Below, in pieces: positions 1-6,016 of a stretch of 9,051 nucleotides of DNA. The DNA is taken from the NCBI GenBank assembly GCA_039933775.1, contig JBDTNK010000078.1:1-9051 (forward strand), written 5' to 3'. Made by a program: the position numbers and the translations under genes. Each line of letters begins with the position of its first letter. Within the stretch, counting starts at the first letter, position 1. Under the pieces are notes generated by a model. That model did no database searches. It was given only the letters and a program-made list of their open reading frames with translations, and was not told where the DNA came from. The stretch is from JBDTNK01 sp039933775 (GTDB lineage Bacteria > Chloroflexota > Limnocylindria > QHBO01).

Positions 1-957
1 GAGTTCGAGGTGCTCACCGCCGCCGCCGTGACCGAGCTGGCGCGCAGTGGCGTGGACCTCGCGGTGATCGAGGTCGGACTCGGCGGCAGGCTCGACGCCA
101 CGAACGTGCTCGACCTGGGCGTGGCCGCGATCACGAATGTGCAGCACGACCATGAGCGCTACCTCGGCTCGACCCTGGCGGCGATCGGGACGGAGAAGGC
201 CGCGATCATCAAGCGCGGCAACCTGGCGGTGACCGGCGCATCGGGACGCGGGCTGGCACCCATCGTCGCGCGCAGCGCCGCGGTGGGCGCGCCGCTGCGC
301 CGCGTGGGGCGCCGGCAGTCGTACCGGACCACGGTGCGGGCGCTCGACTGGGAGGGGCTGGTGATCGAGGCACGCACGCCAACGCGCAGGCTGCCCGACC
401 TGCGCGTCGCGCTGCTCGGTGCGCACCAGGCAGCGAATGCCGGCGTCGCGCTGGCGGTTCTGGAGGCGATGGCCGAGCGCCACGACATCGCGGTGACCGA
501 TGCCGCCATCCGCGCCGGCTTCGCTGCCGCGCGCTGGCCAGGCCGGCTCGAGGCGCTCGACGATCCGCGGTTCGGCCGCGTGCTCCTCGACGGTGCGCAC
601 AACCCCGCCGGCGCGCGGGCACTCGCCACGGCACTCGCTGATCTGGGGCTCCACGGCATGCCGCTTGTCTTCGGAGCCATGCGCGGCAAGCGGGTCGATC
701 GCGTCCTGCGTGCGCTGGCTGCGGTGCGCCCGCTGCCGATCTTCACCGCTGTCGACGATCCCGGCGCCCTGCCGCCCGACGACCTCCTGCGGACGTGGCG
801 CCGGATCGCGCCGGGCGGAGAAGCGGTCCACGGGCCGGCCACCGCGCTCGAACGCGCCGCGCAGCTGCGCCCCGGCGACGAGCCGATCGTGGTCGCGGGC
901 TCGCTCTACCTCGTCGGTGCGGTGCGCGGCCTGCTCCGCGGGGAGGAGGGCGAATGA
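1..957 (+). CDS. folC: Dihydrofolate synthase / folylpolyglutamate synthase, 3' part (5' end outside window)
   Basis: This Mur-ligase-family enzyme adds glutamate to dihydropteroate and/or to reduced folates, using ATP, in the cytoplasm. The frame is open from base 1, so about 318 C-terminal residues are present. The N-terminal P-loop region is missing because of the window edge, not because the gene is broken. Visible family motifs, numbered from the window edge, are EVGLGGRLDATN (about 24-35), the HDHERYLGSTLAAIGTEKAAIIK stretch (about 50-72) that includes the substrate and metal-binding histidine and lysine region, GAHQAANA near 140, WPGRLE near 179, and the C-terminal-domain signature DGAHNPAGA near 197. 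Its TGA overlaps the folP ATG by four bases (ATGA), which indicates a translationally coupled folate operon. Whether it is mono- or bifunctional cannot be told from this part. Confidence 0.95.
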   Translation, partial: EFEVLTAAAVTELARSGVDLAVIEVGLGGRLDATNVLDLGVAAITNVQHDHERYLGSTLAAIGTEKAAIIKRGNLAVTGASGRGLAPIVARSAAVGAPLRRVGRRQSYRTTVRALDWEGLVIEARTPTRRLPDLRVALLGAHQAANAGVALAVLEAMAERHDIAVTDAAIRAGFAAARWPGRLEALDDPRFGRVLLDGAHNPAGARALATALADLGLHGMPLVFGAMRGKRVDRVLRALAAVRPLPIFTAVDDPGALPPDDLLRTWRRIAPGGEAVHGPATALERAAQLRPGDEPIVVAGSLYLVGAVRGLLRGEEGE

Positions 958-1820
958 GCCGACCGGAGCTGCGCTGGGGCGAGCGGACGTGGCTGATGGG
1001 CATCATCAACGTGACGCCCGACTCGTTCTCCGGTGACGGGCTCGCGGCCCCCGGGCATGACCTCGGATCCATCGTGACTGCCGCACTGGCGCAGGGCCGC
1101 GCCTTCGTCGACGCCGGTGCGCAGATCCTGGACGTGGGGGCGGAGTCGACGCGTCCGGCATCGGTCTATGGCGAGCATGAAACGGTGACCGCCGAGGAGG
1201 AGGCTGCGCTGGCCGTGCCAGTCGTCGCGGAGCTCGTCGCGGAGCTCGGAGACCGGGCACACGTCAGCATCGACACCAGCAAGGGCACCGTGGCCCGTGC
1301 CGCGCTGGCGGCGGGAGCCACGATCGTGAACGACGTGTGGGCCGCGCGGCGCGACACCGACACGGCGGTGGCGGCCGCCGAAGCAGGCGCCCACCTCGTG
1401 CTGATGCACAACAAGGAGCTGGCCGAGTATCCCGGCGGCCTGCTCGAAGAGATCGTCGGCTGGCTGCTCGCATCGGTGGACCTGGCCGTCGCTGCGGGCG
1501 TGCCGCGAAACCGGCTCCTCGTCGATCCGGGGATCGGCTTCGGCAAGACGCCGGCGCATTCGGTGGAGGTGCTGCATCGGCTCTCGGAGCTGAAGGCGCG
1601 TGTCGGGCTGCCGCTGCTGGTCGGAACCAGCCGCAAGCGGTTCATCGGCGAGCTGCTGGGCGGCGCGGCGCCCGATGACCGGGTCGAGGGCACGGCGGCG
1701 ACCGTGGCGCTGGCCATCGCCAGCGGCGCTGATGTCGTGCGCGTGCACGACGTGGCGCACATGGCGCGCACGCTGCGCGTGGCGGACGCGATCGTGCGCA
1801 CGGCACCGCGGTTCGGCTGA
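954..1820 (+). CDS. folP: Dihydropteroate synthase
   Basis: It condenses 6-hydroxymethyl-dihydropterin diphosphate with p-aminobenzoate to give dihydropteroate, and is the sulfonamide target. The protein is 288 residues, a normal length for a single-domain TIM-barrel enzyme. Motifs in order are NVTPDSF (19-25), ESTRP (64-68), SIDTSK (105-110), NDV (126-128), DPGIGFGK (191-198), SRKRFIG (226-232), GTAAT (246-250) and RVHDV (263-267), which together make a complete active site. The loop after LMH (150-152) reads NKE rather than the more common M-x-G type. I chose the ATG at 954 because a strong purine-rich site (GGGAGGAGG, 941-949) sits four bases upstream and the ATGA overlap with folC is typical of coupled genes. 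An in-frame start farther upstream would run deep into folC and add low-complexity Arg/Ala sequence. Confidence 0.96.
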   Translation: MSRPELRWGERTWLMGIINVTPDSFSGDGLAAPGHDLGSIVTAALAQGRAFVDAGAQILDVGAESTRPASVYGEHETVTAEEEAALAVPVVAELVAELGDRAHVSIDTSKGTVARAALAAGATIVNDVWAARRDTDTAVAAAEAGAHLVLMHNKELAEYPGGLLEEIVGWLLASVDLAVAAGVPRNRLLVDPGIGFGKTPAHSVEVLHRLSELKARVGLPLLVGTSRKRFIGELLGGAAPDDRVEGTAATVALAIASGADVVRVHDVAHMARTLRVADAIVRTAPRFG

Positions 1821-1831
1821 AAGGAGACGAG

Positions 1832-2215
1832 ATGGACGAGATCGCCCTGCGCGGGATGCGCTTTCAGGGACGACACGGCGCGGAGCCCGACGAGCGGCTG
1901 GAGCCGCAGCCGTTCGAGGTCGACGTGGTCATGCGCCTCGACCTGCATCCCGCCGGCGAGAGCGACGAGCTGGCGCGAACGATCGACTACAGCATCGCGT
2001 TCGAGATCGCGCGCCGGGTCGTGGAGGAGGAGAGCTTCCGGCTCATCGAGACGATCGCCGAGATGGTCGCGCGCGACCTCTTCGCGGAGCTTGCCGTGGA
2101 CGAGCTCGAGGTGCGGGTGCGCAAGCCGAAGGCGCCGTTGCCCGGCGCCTTCGAGACGGTGGAAGCCACGATCCGGCGTCGCCGGAGCGAGCGCCCGGAT
2201 GTGCCCCCGGCCTAG
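1832..2215 (+). CDS. folB: Dihydroneopterin aldolase
   Basis: It converts 7,8-dihydroneopterin to 6-hydroxymethyl-7,8-dihydropterin and glycolaldehyde, two steps before FolP. The protein is 127 residues, typical for this small T-fold enzyme, which works as an oligomer. Recognisable parts are the N-terminal pattern LRGMRFQGRHG-x-E (about 6-18), TIDYS with the expected active-site tyrosine (Tyr53), LIETIAE with the conserved glutamate (Glu73), and VRKPKAP carrying the catalytic lysine (Lys98 or Lys100). The start is fixed by AAGGAG at 1821-1826, five bases before the ATG. The gene lies 11 bp after folP. The usual partner folK, for the next step, is not downstream: the TAG stop overlaps the stop of the convergent protease gene. 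Confidence 0.93.
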   Translation: MDEIALRGMRFQGRHGAEPDERLEPQPFEVDVVMRLDLHPAGESDELARTIDYSIAFEIARRVVEEESFRLIETIAEMVARDLFAELAVDELEVRVRKPKAPLPGAFETVEATIRRRRSERPDVPPA

Positions 2216-2219
2216 CCGG
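2207..2219. other. Small GC hairpin centred on the shared stop codons of two convergent genes
   Basis: The sequence CCGGC-CTA-GCCGG forms a 5-bp stem with a 3-base loop. It is centred on the CTAG (2212-2215) that supplies the stop codon of folB on the + strand and of the protease on the - strand. It could slow or end transcription in both directions, but the stem is short and no T-run follows, so a terminator role is only a suggestion. Confidence 0.3.
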
Positions 2220-3528
2220 CGGCCGCCTCGGGGTATTCGCCCAGGGTGACGGTCAGCTCCTCGGTGCTCTGGCCACGCACGATGCGCAGCGTGACCACGT
2301 CGCCCGGCTTGTGTGGCAGCACGGCCCGGGCAAGGTCGCCATCATTCAGGCGCTCGCCGTCGACCGCCACAATCACGTCGCCGACCTGCAGGCCCGCCGT
2401 CTCGGCCGGGCTGCCGGTCACGACGCCCGCGTCATCGGGCCCTCCGCCCACGAGCGCGCCCGAGTCGACGTTCAGGCCGCGCTCATCGGCGATCGCCGGC
2501 GTCAGCGTCTCGTAGTAGACCCCGATCCAGGGACGCGCCAGCGGATCGCCCGCCACGGCCTGTTCCATGATCGGCCGGGCGACGTCGATCGGGATCGCGA
2601 AGCCGATCCCCTGCGCGTCGGTGCTGACCGCGGTGTTGACGCCGATCACCTGACCGGCGCTGTTGACGAGCGGCCCGCCCGAGTTGCCGGGGTTGATGGC
2701 GGCATCGGTCTGGATGAGGTTATTGAGCTGCTCGGCGCTGGTGCCCTGCGCGCCGCCGGCCTGGATGCGGCGGCCAAGCCCCGACACGACGCCGGTCGTC
2801 ACGCTGTTCTCGTAGTTGCCGAGCGGATTGCCGATGGCGATCGCCAGCTGTCCGGGCTTCAGATCGGCGCTCGAGCCGAGCGGTGCGGATGGCAGGTCCT
2901 TGCCGTCGATCTTGACGATCGCGAGGTCGGTCAGCGTATCGATCTGGACCGATTCGACCGCGAAGGTGCGCTTGTCCTGCAGCAGGACCTGCAGGTCCGA
3001 CGCGCCCTCCACCACGTGCTTGTTGGTCAGGATCCAGCCGGCGCTGTCGTAGATGAAGCCAGACCCGCTGCCTTCGGCACTGCCGAAGACGCCGCTCTGC
3101 TGCGACCGGATGGTGACGACCGCCGGGGCGACCGACTCGACCGCGTTGACGACCGCCGATGACTCGTCGATGTGCACGTTGCTGACCGGCGCCGTGTCGT
3201 CCGCCGTCGTGGAGGCAGGCGTGATCGTGGTCTCGCGCAGCAGGTTCGTGGTCGCGACTGCGCCGAGGGTGCCGGAGAGAAGGCCCACGACGAGCGCCAC
3301 GACGGCCACCGGCAGGAGCGGCGAACTGCGTCGCTCGACGGTCACGACCTTCTGTGGCGGCTGGGTCGACCAGCTCGAGCTGGATTGCCACGACGGCGCG
3401 GGGCCGCGCATGTCCTGCGGCGTGGGGCCGAAGCGCTGGTATTCGACCGGCGCCGGCCGCGCCTGCTGACGGGTGGCATCTGGATCATCGCGACCGGGCT
3501 GGTCGTGGACGTCGTCGTTCTCTGGCAT
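2212..3528 (-). CDS. htrA: Membrane-anchored HtrA/DegP-type serine protease with PDZ domain
   Basis: It is an S1C-family protease of envelope protein quality control, probably tethered to the membrane with its catalytic part outside. The protein is 438 residues. Residues 1-70 form a hydrophilic Pro/Gln/Ser-rich cytoplasmic tail, about 71-97 is one membrane segment, and about 125-320 is the trypsin-like domain. The catalytic triad is His171 (TNKHVV), Asp201 (TDLAIVKI) and Ser283 in GNSGGP. One PDZ domain covers about 330-430, including GSPAETAGLQVGDVI. The ATG at 3528 has no strong ribosome binding site, but TAGCGT at 3535-3540 (- strand) lies six bases before it and could be the -10 of a leaderless internal promoter. 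No good -35 is visible, so this is weak. The gene follows the sensor kinase by 53 bp on the same strand, as in mycobacterial mprAB-pepD, which suggests the two-component system controls it or senses its substrates. Confidence 0.93.
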   Translation of the reverse strand: MPENDDVHDQPGRDDPDATRQQARPAPVEYQRFGPTPQDMRGPAPSWQSSSSWSTQPPQKVVTVERRSSPLLPVAVVALVVGLLSGTLGAVATTNLLRETTITPASTTADDTAPVSNVHIDESSAVVNAVESVAPAVVTIRSQQSGVFGSAEGSGSGFIYDSAGWILTNKHVVEGASDLQVLLQDKRTFAVESVQIDTLTDLAIVKIDGKDLPSAPLGSSADLKPGQLAIAIGNPLGNYENSVTTGVVSGLGRRIQAGGAQGTSAEQLNNLIQTDAAINPGNSGGPLVNSAGQVIGVNTAVSTDAQGIGFAIPIDVARPIMEQAVAGDPLARPWIGVYYETLTPAIADERGLNVDSGALVGGGPDDAGVVTGSPAETAGLQVGDVIVAVDGERLNDGDLARAVLPHKPGDVVTLRIVRGQSTEELTVTLGEYPEAAAG

Positions 3529-3581
3529 GTGCCTACGCTAGGGCGCCCGCGTTGCGCGGACGATCGTGGCAGGGTAAAGGT

Positions 3582-5138
3582 TCATTGACCTTCACGTGCT
3601 CCGGCATCACCGATGTCGCCTTCGGCGTGGACGTCATCGGGCCCTGGCGGGCCGTTGCGCGGCAGGTGGACACGGAAGCGCGTGCCCGCTCCGACCGCGC
3701 TCTCGACTTCGATGCTGCCGCCGTGCATCTCCGCGATCGAGCGCGTGATGGCGAGCCCCAGGCCGCTCCCCGACGCGCGCGCCTCGCCCACGTTCGTGCC
3801 TCGGAAGAAGCGGTCGAAGACGCGCGACAGCTCGTCGGCCAAGATTCCCGGCCCGCTGTCGCTGACCTCGACGACCGATTCGTCGGGCTGCTCCTCGATG
3901 CGCACCCCAACCTCGCCGCCGCGCGGCGTGAACTTCAGGGCGTTGCCGACCAGGTTCGTGACGCACTGCACGATCCGCTCGCGATCGAAGCGTAGCGCAA
4001 CCGGCTCCGACGGGACCTCCGACCAGAGCGAGACGCCGCGCTCCTCGGCCACCTCGGCGTGCGCCTCGACCACGGCGCGCACCGGGTCGCGCAGGTCGCC
4101 CTCGGTGATCGCGAGCGGGAAGATCCCCGAGTCGATGCGCGACAGGTCGAGCAGGTTCGTGCTCATCCATTCGAGGCGGCTGATCTGCTCCGCGGAGCGA
4201 TCCAGGAACTCGCGGCGCGTGGCATCGTCCACCTCGCCCTCGCGCTGCAGCTCGGTGAAGGTGCGCAGCGCGGCGATCGGGGTGCGCAGCTCGTGGCTCA
4301 CGTCGGCGACGAACTCGCGCAGCCGGTCGCGGTCCGCCTGCAGCAGAGCCAGCGTCTTGCCCAGCCGGTCGCCCATCACGTTGAACTGCGAGCCGAGGTC
4401 GTCGAGCTCCTCGATCCCCGACGGAGGCACGCGTTCGCCCAGATCCCCCGCCGAGATGCGGCTCGCCGCCGTCTGCAGGCGCCGGATCGGTCGCGCCAGG
4501 CGCCGCGCGGCCAGGGTCCCCACGATGATCGAGACGAGGAGCGCCATGACCCCGGCCACGACGAGCGTGCCGTTCACCTGCTGCAGCGTCTCGATGCGCC
4601 GGGTGTACGGCTCAGAGGCGATGATCTGCAGGTTCAGCAGGCCGCTGGGTCCGGTGAGCGGCAGCTCGGCGCGTGGGAGCTGCACCGCCTGCGTGACCGA
4701 CTGCGACGCGACGCCGGCGTCGGGCCGCAGGCCCTGGTCGCGCAGCTCCTGGTCGTTCGAGGGTTCGCCGTACGCGGCACGCGAGCCGTCGGGGTTGCGG
4801 AACTCGACGGTCGTGCCCAAGACGTTCGCGGCCTGCTCCGCCGCCGGCTGCAACAGCTCAGGCTCGCGCCGCTCGCGCACCGTGGCCGCCACCGGATCCT
4901 CCTCCATGGCGATCTTGGCCAGCGACCCCGCGGCCAGCACCGCGCTGCGCAGCTGCGATTCCGCCTGCCGCGTGAAGTAGCCGGGCAGGAACTGGGTCAG
5001 CGCCACGCCCGAGGCGAGCAGACCGATGACCGCCACGCCCGCCAGCGCCGCCACCATCCGCACGTCGAGCCGGCGCGCAAAGCTGACGGCGCGGCGCGGC
5101 AGGAAGCGACGGCCTGGCTCCGGCTCAGTCCTCGGCAA
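3582..5138 (-). CDS. Sensor histidine kinase (TM-sensor-TM-HAMP-HisKA-HATPase)
   Basis: It is the membrane sensor that autophosphorylates and passes phosphate to the adjacent regulator. The protein is 518 residues from the chosen start. An Arg-rich cytoplasmic N-terminus is followed by TM1 (about 28-50), an external domain of about 140 residues with no fold I recognise (51-188), TM2 (about 189-210) and HAMP (about 211-263). The HisKA H-box is SHELRTP (281-287, phospho-acceptor His282). The ATPase boxes are N (NLVGNALKF, 395-403), G1 (DSGPGI, 427-432), F (FDRFFR, 441-446) and G2 (GSGLGLAI, 457-464), so all catalytic motifs are intact. The start is uncertain. TTG at 5138 overlaps the regulator gene by 14 bp and has GGAG 12 bases upstream; in-frame GTG (5063) and ATG (5057) would remove the positively charged leader just before TM1. 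The signal sensed is unknown. Confidence 0.93.
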   Translation of the reverse strand: MPRTEPEPGRRFLPRRAVSFARRLDVRMVAALAGVAVIGLLASGVALTQFLPGYFTRQAESQLRSAVLAAGSLAKIAMEEDPVAATVRERREPELLQPAAEQAANVLGTTVEFRNPDGSRAAYGEPSNDQELRDQGLRPDAGVASQSVTQAVQLPRAELPLTGPSGLLNLQIIASEPYTRRIETLQQVNGTLVVAGVMALLVSIIVGTLAARRLARPIRRLQTAASRISAGDLGERVPPSGIEELDDLGSQFNVMGDRLGKTLALLQADRDRLREFVADVSHELRTPIAALRTFTELQREGEVDDATRREFLDRSAEQISRLEWMSTNLLDLSRIDSGIFPLAITEGDLRDPVRAVVEAHAEVAEERGVSLWSEVPSEPVALRFDRERIVQCVTNLVGNALKFTPRGGEVGVRIEEQPDESVVEVSDSGPGILADELSRVFDRFFRGTNVGEARASGSGLGLAITRSIAEMHGGSIEVESAVGAGTRFRVHLPRNGPPGPDDVHAEGDIGDAGAREGQ

Positions 5139-5823
5139 AGGCGTAGCCGACTCCGCGGACCGTCTTGATGTAGCGCGGCTGGCCGGGATCGGGCTCGATC
5201 TTCTCGCGGATATGGCTGATGTGGACGTTGATCGTGCGCTCGTCCTGCTCGAGCGCGTCGTAGTCGCGCACCAGCTCGAGTAGCTGCCCGCGGGTGTAGA
5301 CGCGTCCCGGCTTCGAGGCCATGTGGCGCAGCAGGTCGAACTCGGTTGTCGTCAGCGCGATGCGCTCGTCGTCGCGGGTCACGCGGCGGCGCTCGAGATC
5401 GATCAGCAGGTTGCCGCGACGGATGGTGCGTCCCGTCTGGGTATCGGCCAGCTCACCGTAGGCGCGGCGCAGCAGCGCCTTGATGCGGCTCGTCAGCTCC
5501 CGGACGCTGAACGGCTTGACCAGGTAGTCATCGGCGCCGATCTCCAGGCCCACGACCTTGTCGACCTCGTCGGAACGCGCGGTCAGGAAGAGGATCGGCG
5601 CGCGGGTCTCGCGCCGCAACCGGCGCACGACCTCGAAACCGTCGATCCCGGGCAGTCGCACGTCCACGACGGCCAGGTCGGGCGCGATCTCCTCGAAGCG
5701 GCTGACGGCATCCTCGCCTGTGCCCACGATGACCGCGCTGTAGCCCTCGCGCTCGAGCGCGACCTGGACCCCGCGAGCCACCGCGGGCTCGTCCTCGACG
5801 ATGAGGATCGTGCTGCCGGCCAT
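5125..5823 (-). CDS. OmpR/PhoB-family response regulator
   Basis: It is a DNA-binding transcription regulator, the partner of the kinase encoded immediately downstream. The protein is 232 residues. The receiver domain (1-118) has the acidic pocket Glu10-Asp11-Glu12, phospho-acceptor Asp54 (VVDVRLPG), Thr81 (TARSDEVDKV) and Lys103 (VKPF). The winged-helix domain covers about 130-230 and ends in YIKTVRGVGYAF, the usual OmpR-type wing. I chose the ATG at 5823 because MAGSTILIVEDE begins the receiver exactly where the family does. The frame extends upstream to 6153 but codes there for Cys/Arg-rich sequence unlike any regulator. There is no ribosome binding site, and a TATACT -10 box ends seven bases before the ATG, so the mRNA is probably leaderless. 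The stop overlaps the kinase start. The target genes are probably this operon itself and htrA. Confidence 0.95.
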   Translation of the reverse strand: MAGSTILIVEDEPAVARGVQVALEREGYSAVIVGTGEDAVSRFEEIAPDLAVVDVRLPGIDGFEVVRRLRRETRAPILFLTARSDEVDKVVGLEIGADDYLVKPFSVRELTSRIKALLRRAYGELADTQTGRTIRRGNLLIDLERRRVTRDDERIALTTTEFDLLRHMASKPGRVYTRGQLLELVRDYDALEQDERTINVHISHIREKIEPDPGQPRYIKTVRGVGYAFAED

Positions 5824-5830
5824 GCGGCGG

Positions 5831-5859
5831 AGTATAGGCGGCATCGGTCCATGCTTCGG
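5831..5859 (-). promoter_or_regulatory. Candidate leaderless promoter of the regulator-kinase-protease operon
   Basis: Read on the - strand, TATACT (5831-5836) matches the sigma-70 -10 consensus at five of six positions. Seven bases separate it from the ATG at 5823, so transcription would start at or next to the start codon. The -35 position at 17-bp spacing (5854-5859) reads CCGAAG, a poor match, which suggests activator dependence. The lack of a Shine-Dalgarno sequence supports a leaderless transcript. Confidence 0.55.
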
Positions 5860-5866
5860 AGCATGG
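5849..5866. promoter_or_regulatory. Perfect 18-bp palindrome over the -35 region, likely operator
   Basis: CCATGCTTCGGAGCATGG has 7-bp perfect arms around TCGG. It covers the place where the -35 of the response-regulator promoter should be, which is a standard place for a repressor or activator site. It would not be transcribed in the leaderless mRNA, so a DNA-binding site is more likely than an RNA structure. Which protein binds is unknown. OmpR-type regulators usually prefer direct repeats, so it may be another factor. Confidence 0.45.
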
Positions 5867-5869
5867 CAA

Positions 5870-5898
5870 GGTGAAGCATCGGCATCGGTTTCTTCACC
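5870..5898. repeat. Inverted repeat GGTGAAG / CTTCACC with 15-bp spacer
   Basis: Two perfect 7-bp arms (5870-5876 and 5892-5898) flank a spacer containing part of a GCATCGG direct repeat (copies at 5841-5847, 5876-5882 and 5882-5888). It lies midway between the two divergent promoters. It could be a regulator-binding site; nothing in the sequence shows which protein uses it. Confidence 0.35.
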
Positions 5899-5901
5899 GT
5901 C

Positions 5902-5919
5902 CGGGCACCCGTTTGCCCG
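5902..5919. repeat. Inverted repeat overlapping the rplY -35 box
   Basis: CGGGCACCCGTTTGCCCG has 6-bp perfect arms and a 6-base centre. Its right arm overlaps the candidate -35 (TTGCCC) of rplY, so a protein bound here would compete with RNA polymerase. The arms are short and GC-rich, so a chance match is possible. Confidence 0.3.
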
Positions 5920-5941
5920 ATCCTGCGGCTCGGGGTAGCAT
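5913..5941 (+). promoter_or_regulatory. Candidate sigma-70 promoter of rplY
   Basis: TTGCCC (5913-5918) and TAGCAT (5936-5941) each match the -35 and -10 consensus at four of six positions, and are separated by exactly 17 bp. Transcription would start near 5948, leaving a leader of about 69 bases that contains the GGAGAAG ribosome binding site (6000-6006), ten bases before the ATG at 6017. In contrast to the divergent regulator gene, rplY therefore looks conventionally led. Confidence 0.5.
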
Positions 5942-6016
5942 GCGCATCCGCGCATTGAGCATCGAACAGCCGCTCGGCGCTGCCCGAACGCACGCCGCTG
6001 GAGAAGCCACGAGACC

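Noticed and set aside
1600..3162. 520-codon + strand frame crossing folP, folB and antisense to htrA
   Set aside because: It is a high-GC shadow frame. It is Arg-rich and overlaps three genes with complete family motifs in other frames.
3529..3581. Terminator between the sensor kinase and htrA
   Set aside because: Only a short GGGCGCCC palindrome and GC-rich sequence are present, with no stem-loop of convincing length and no T-run. Co-transcription is more likely.
4059..5168. 369-codon + strand frame antisense to the sensor kinase
   Set aside because: It is a mirror of the kinase reading frame caused by GC-rich third positions. Its composition is His/Arg/Gln-rich and it has no recognisable domain.
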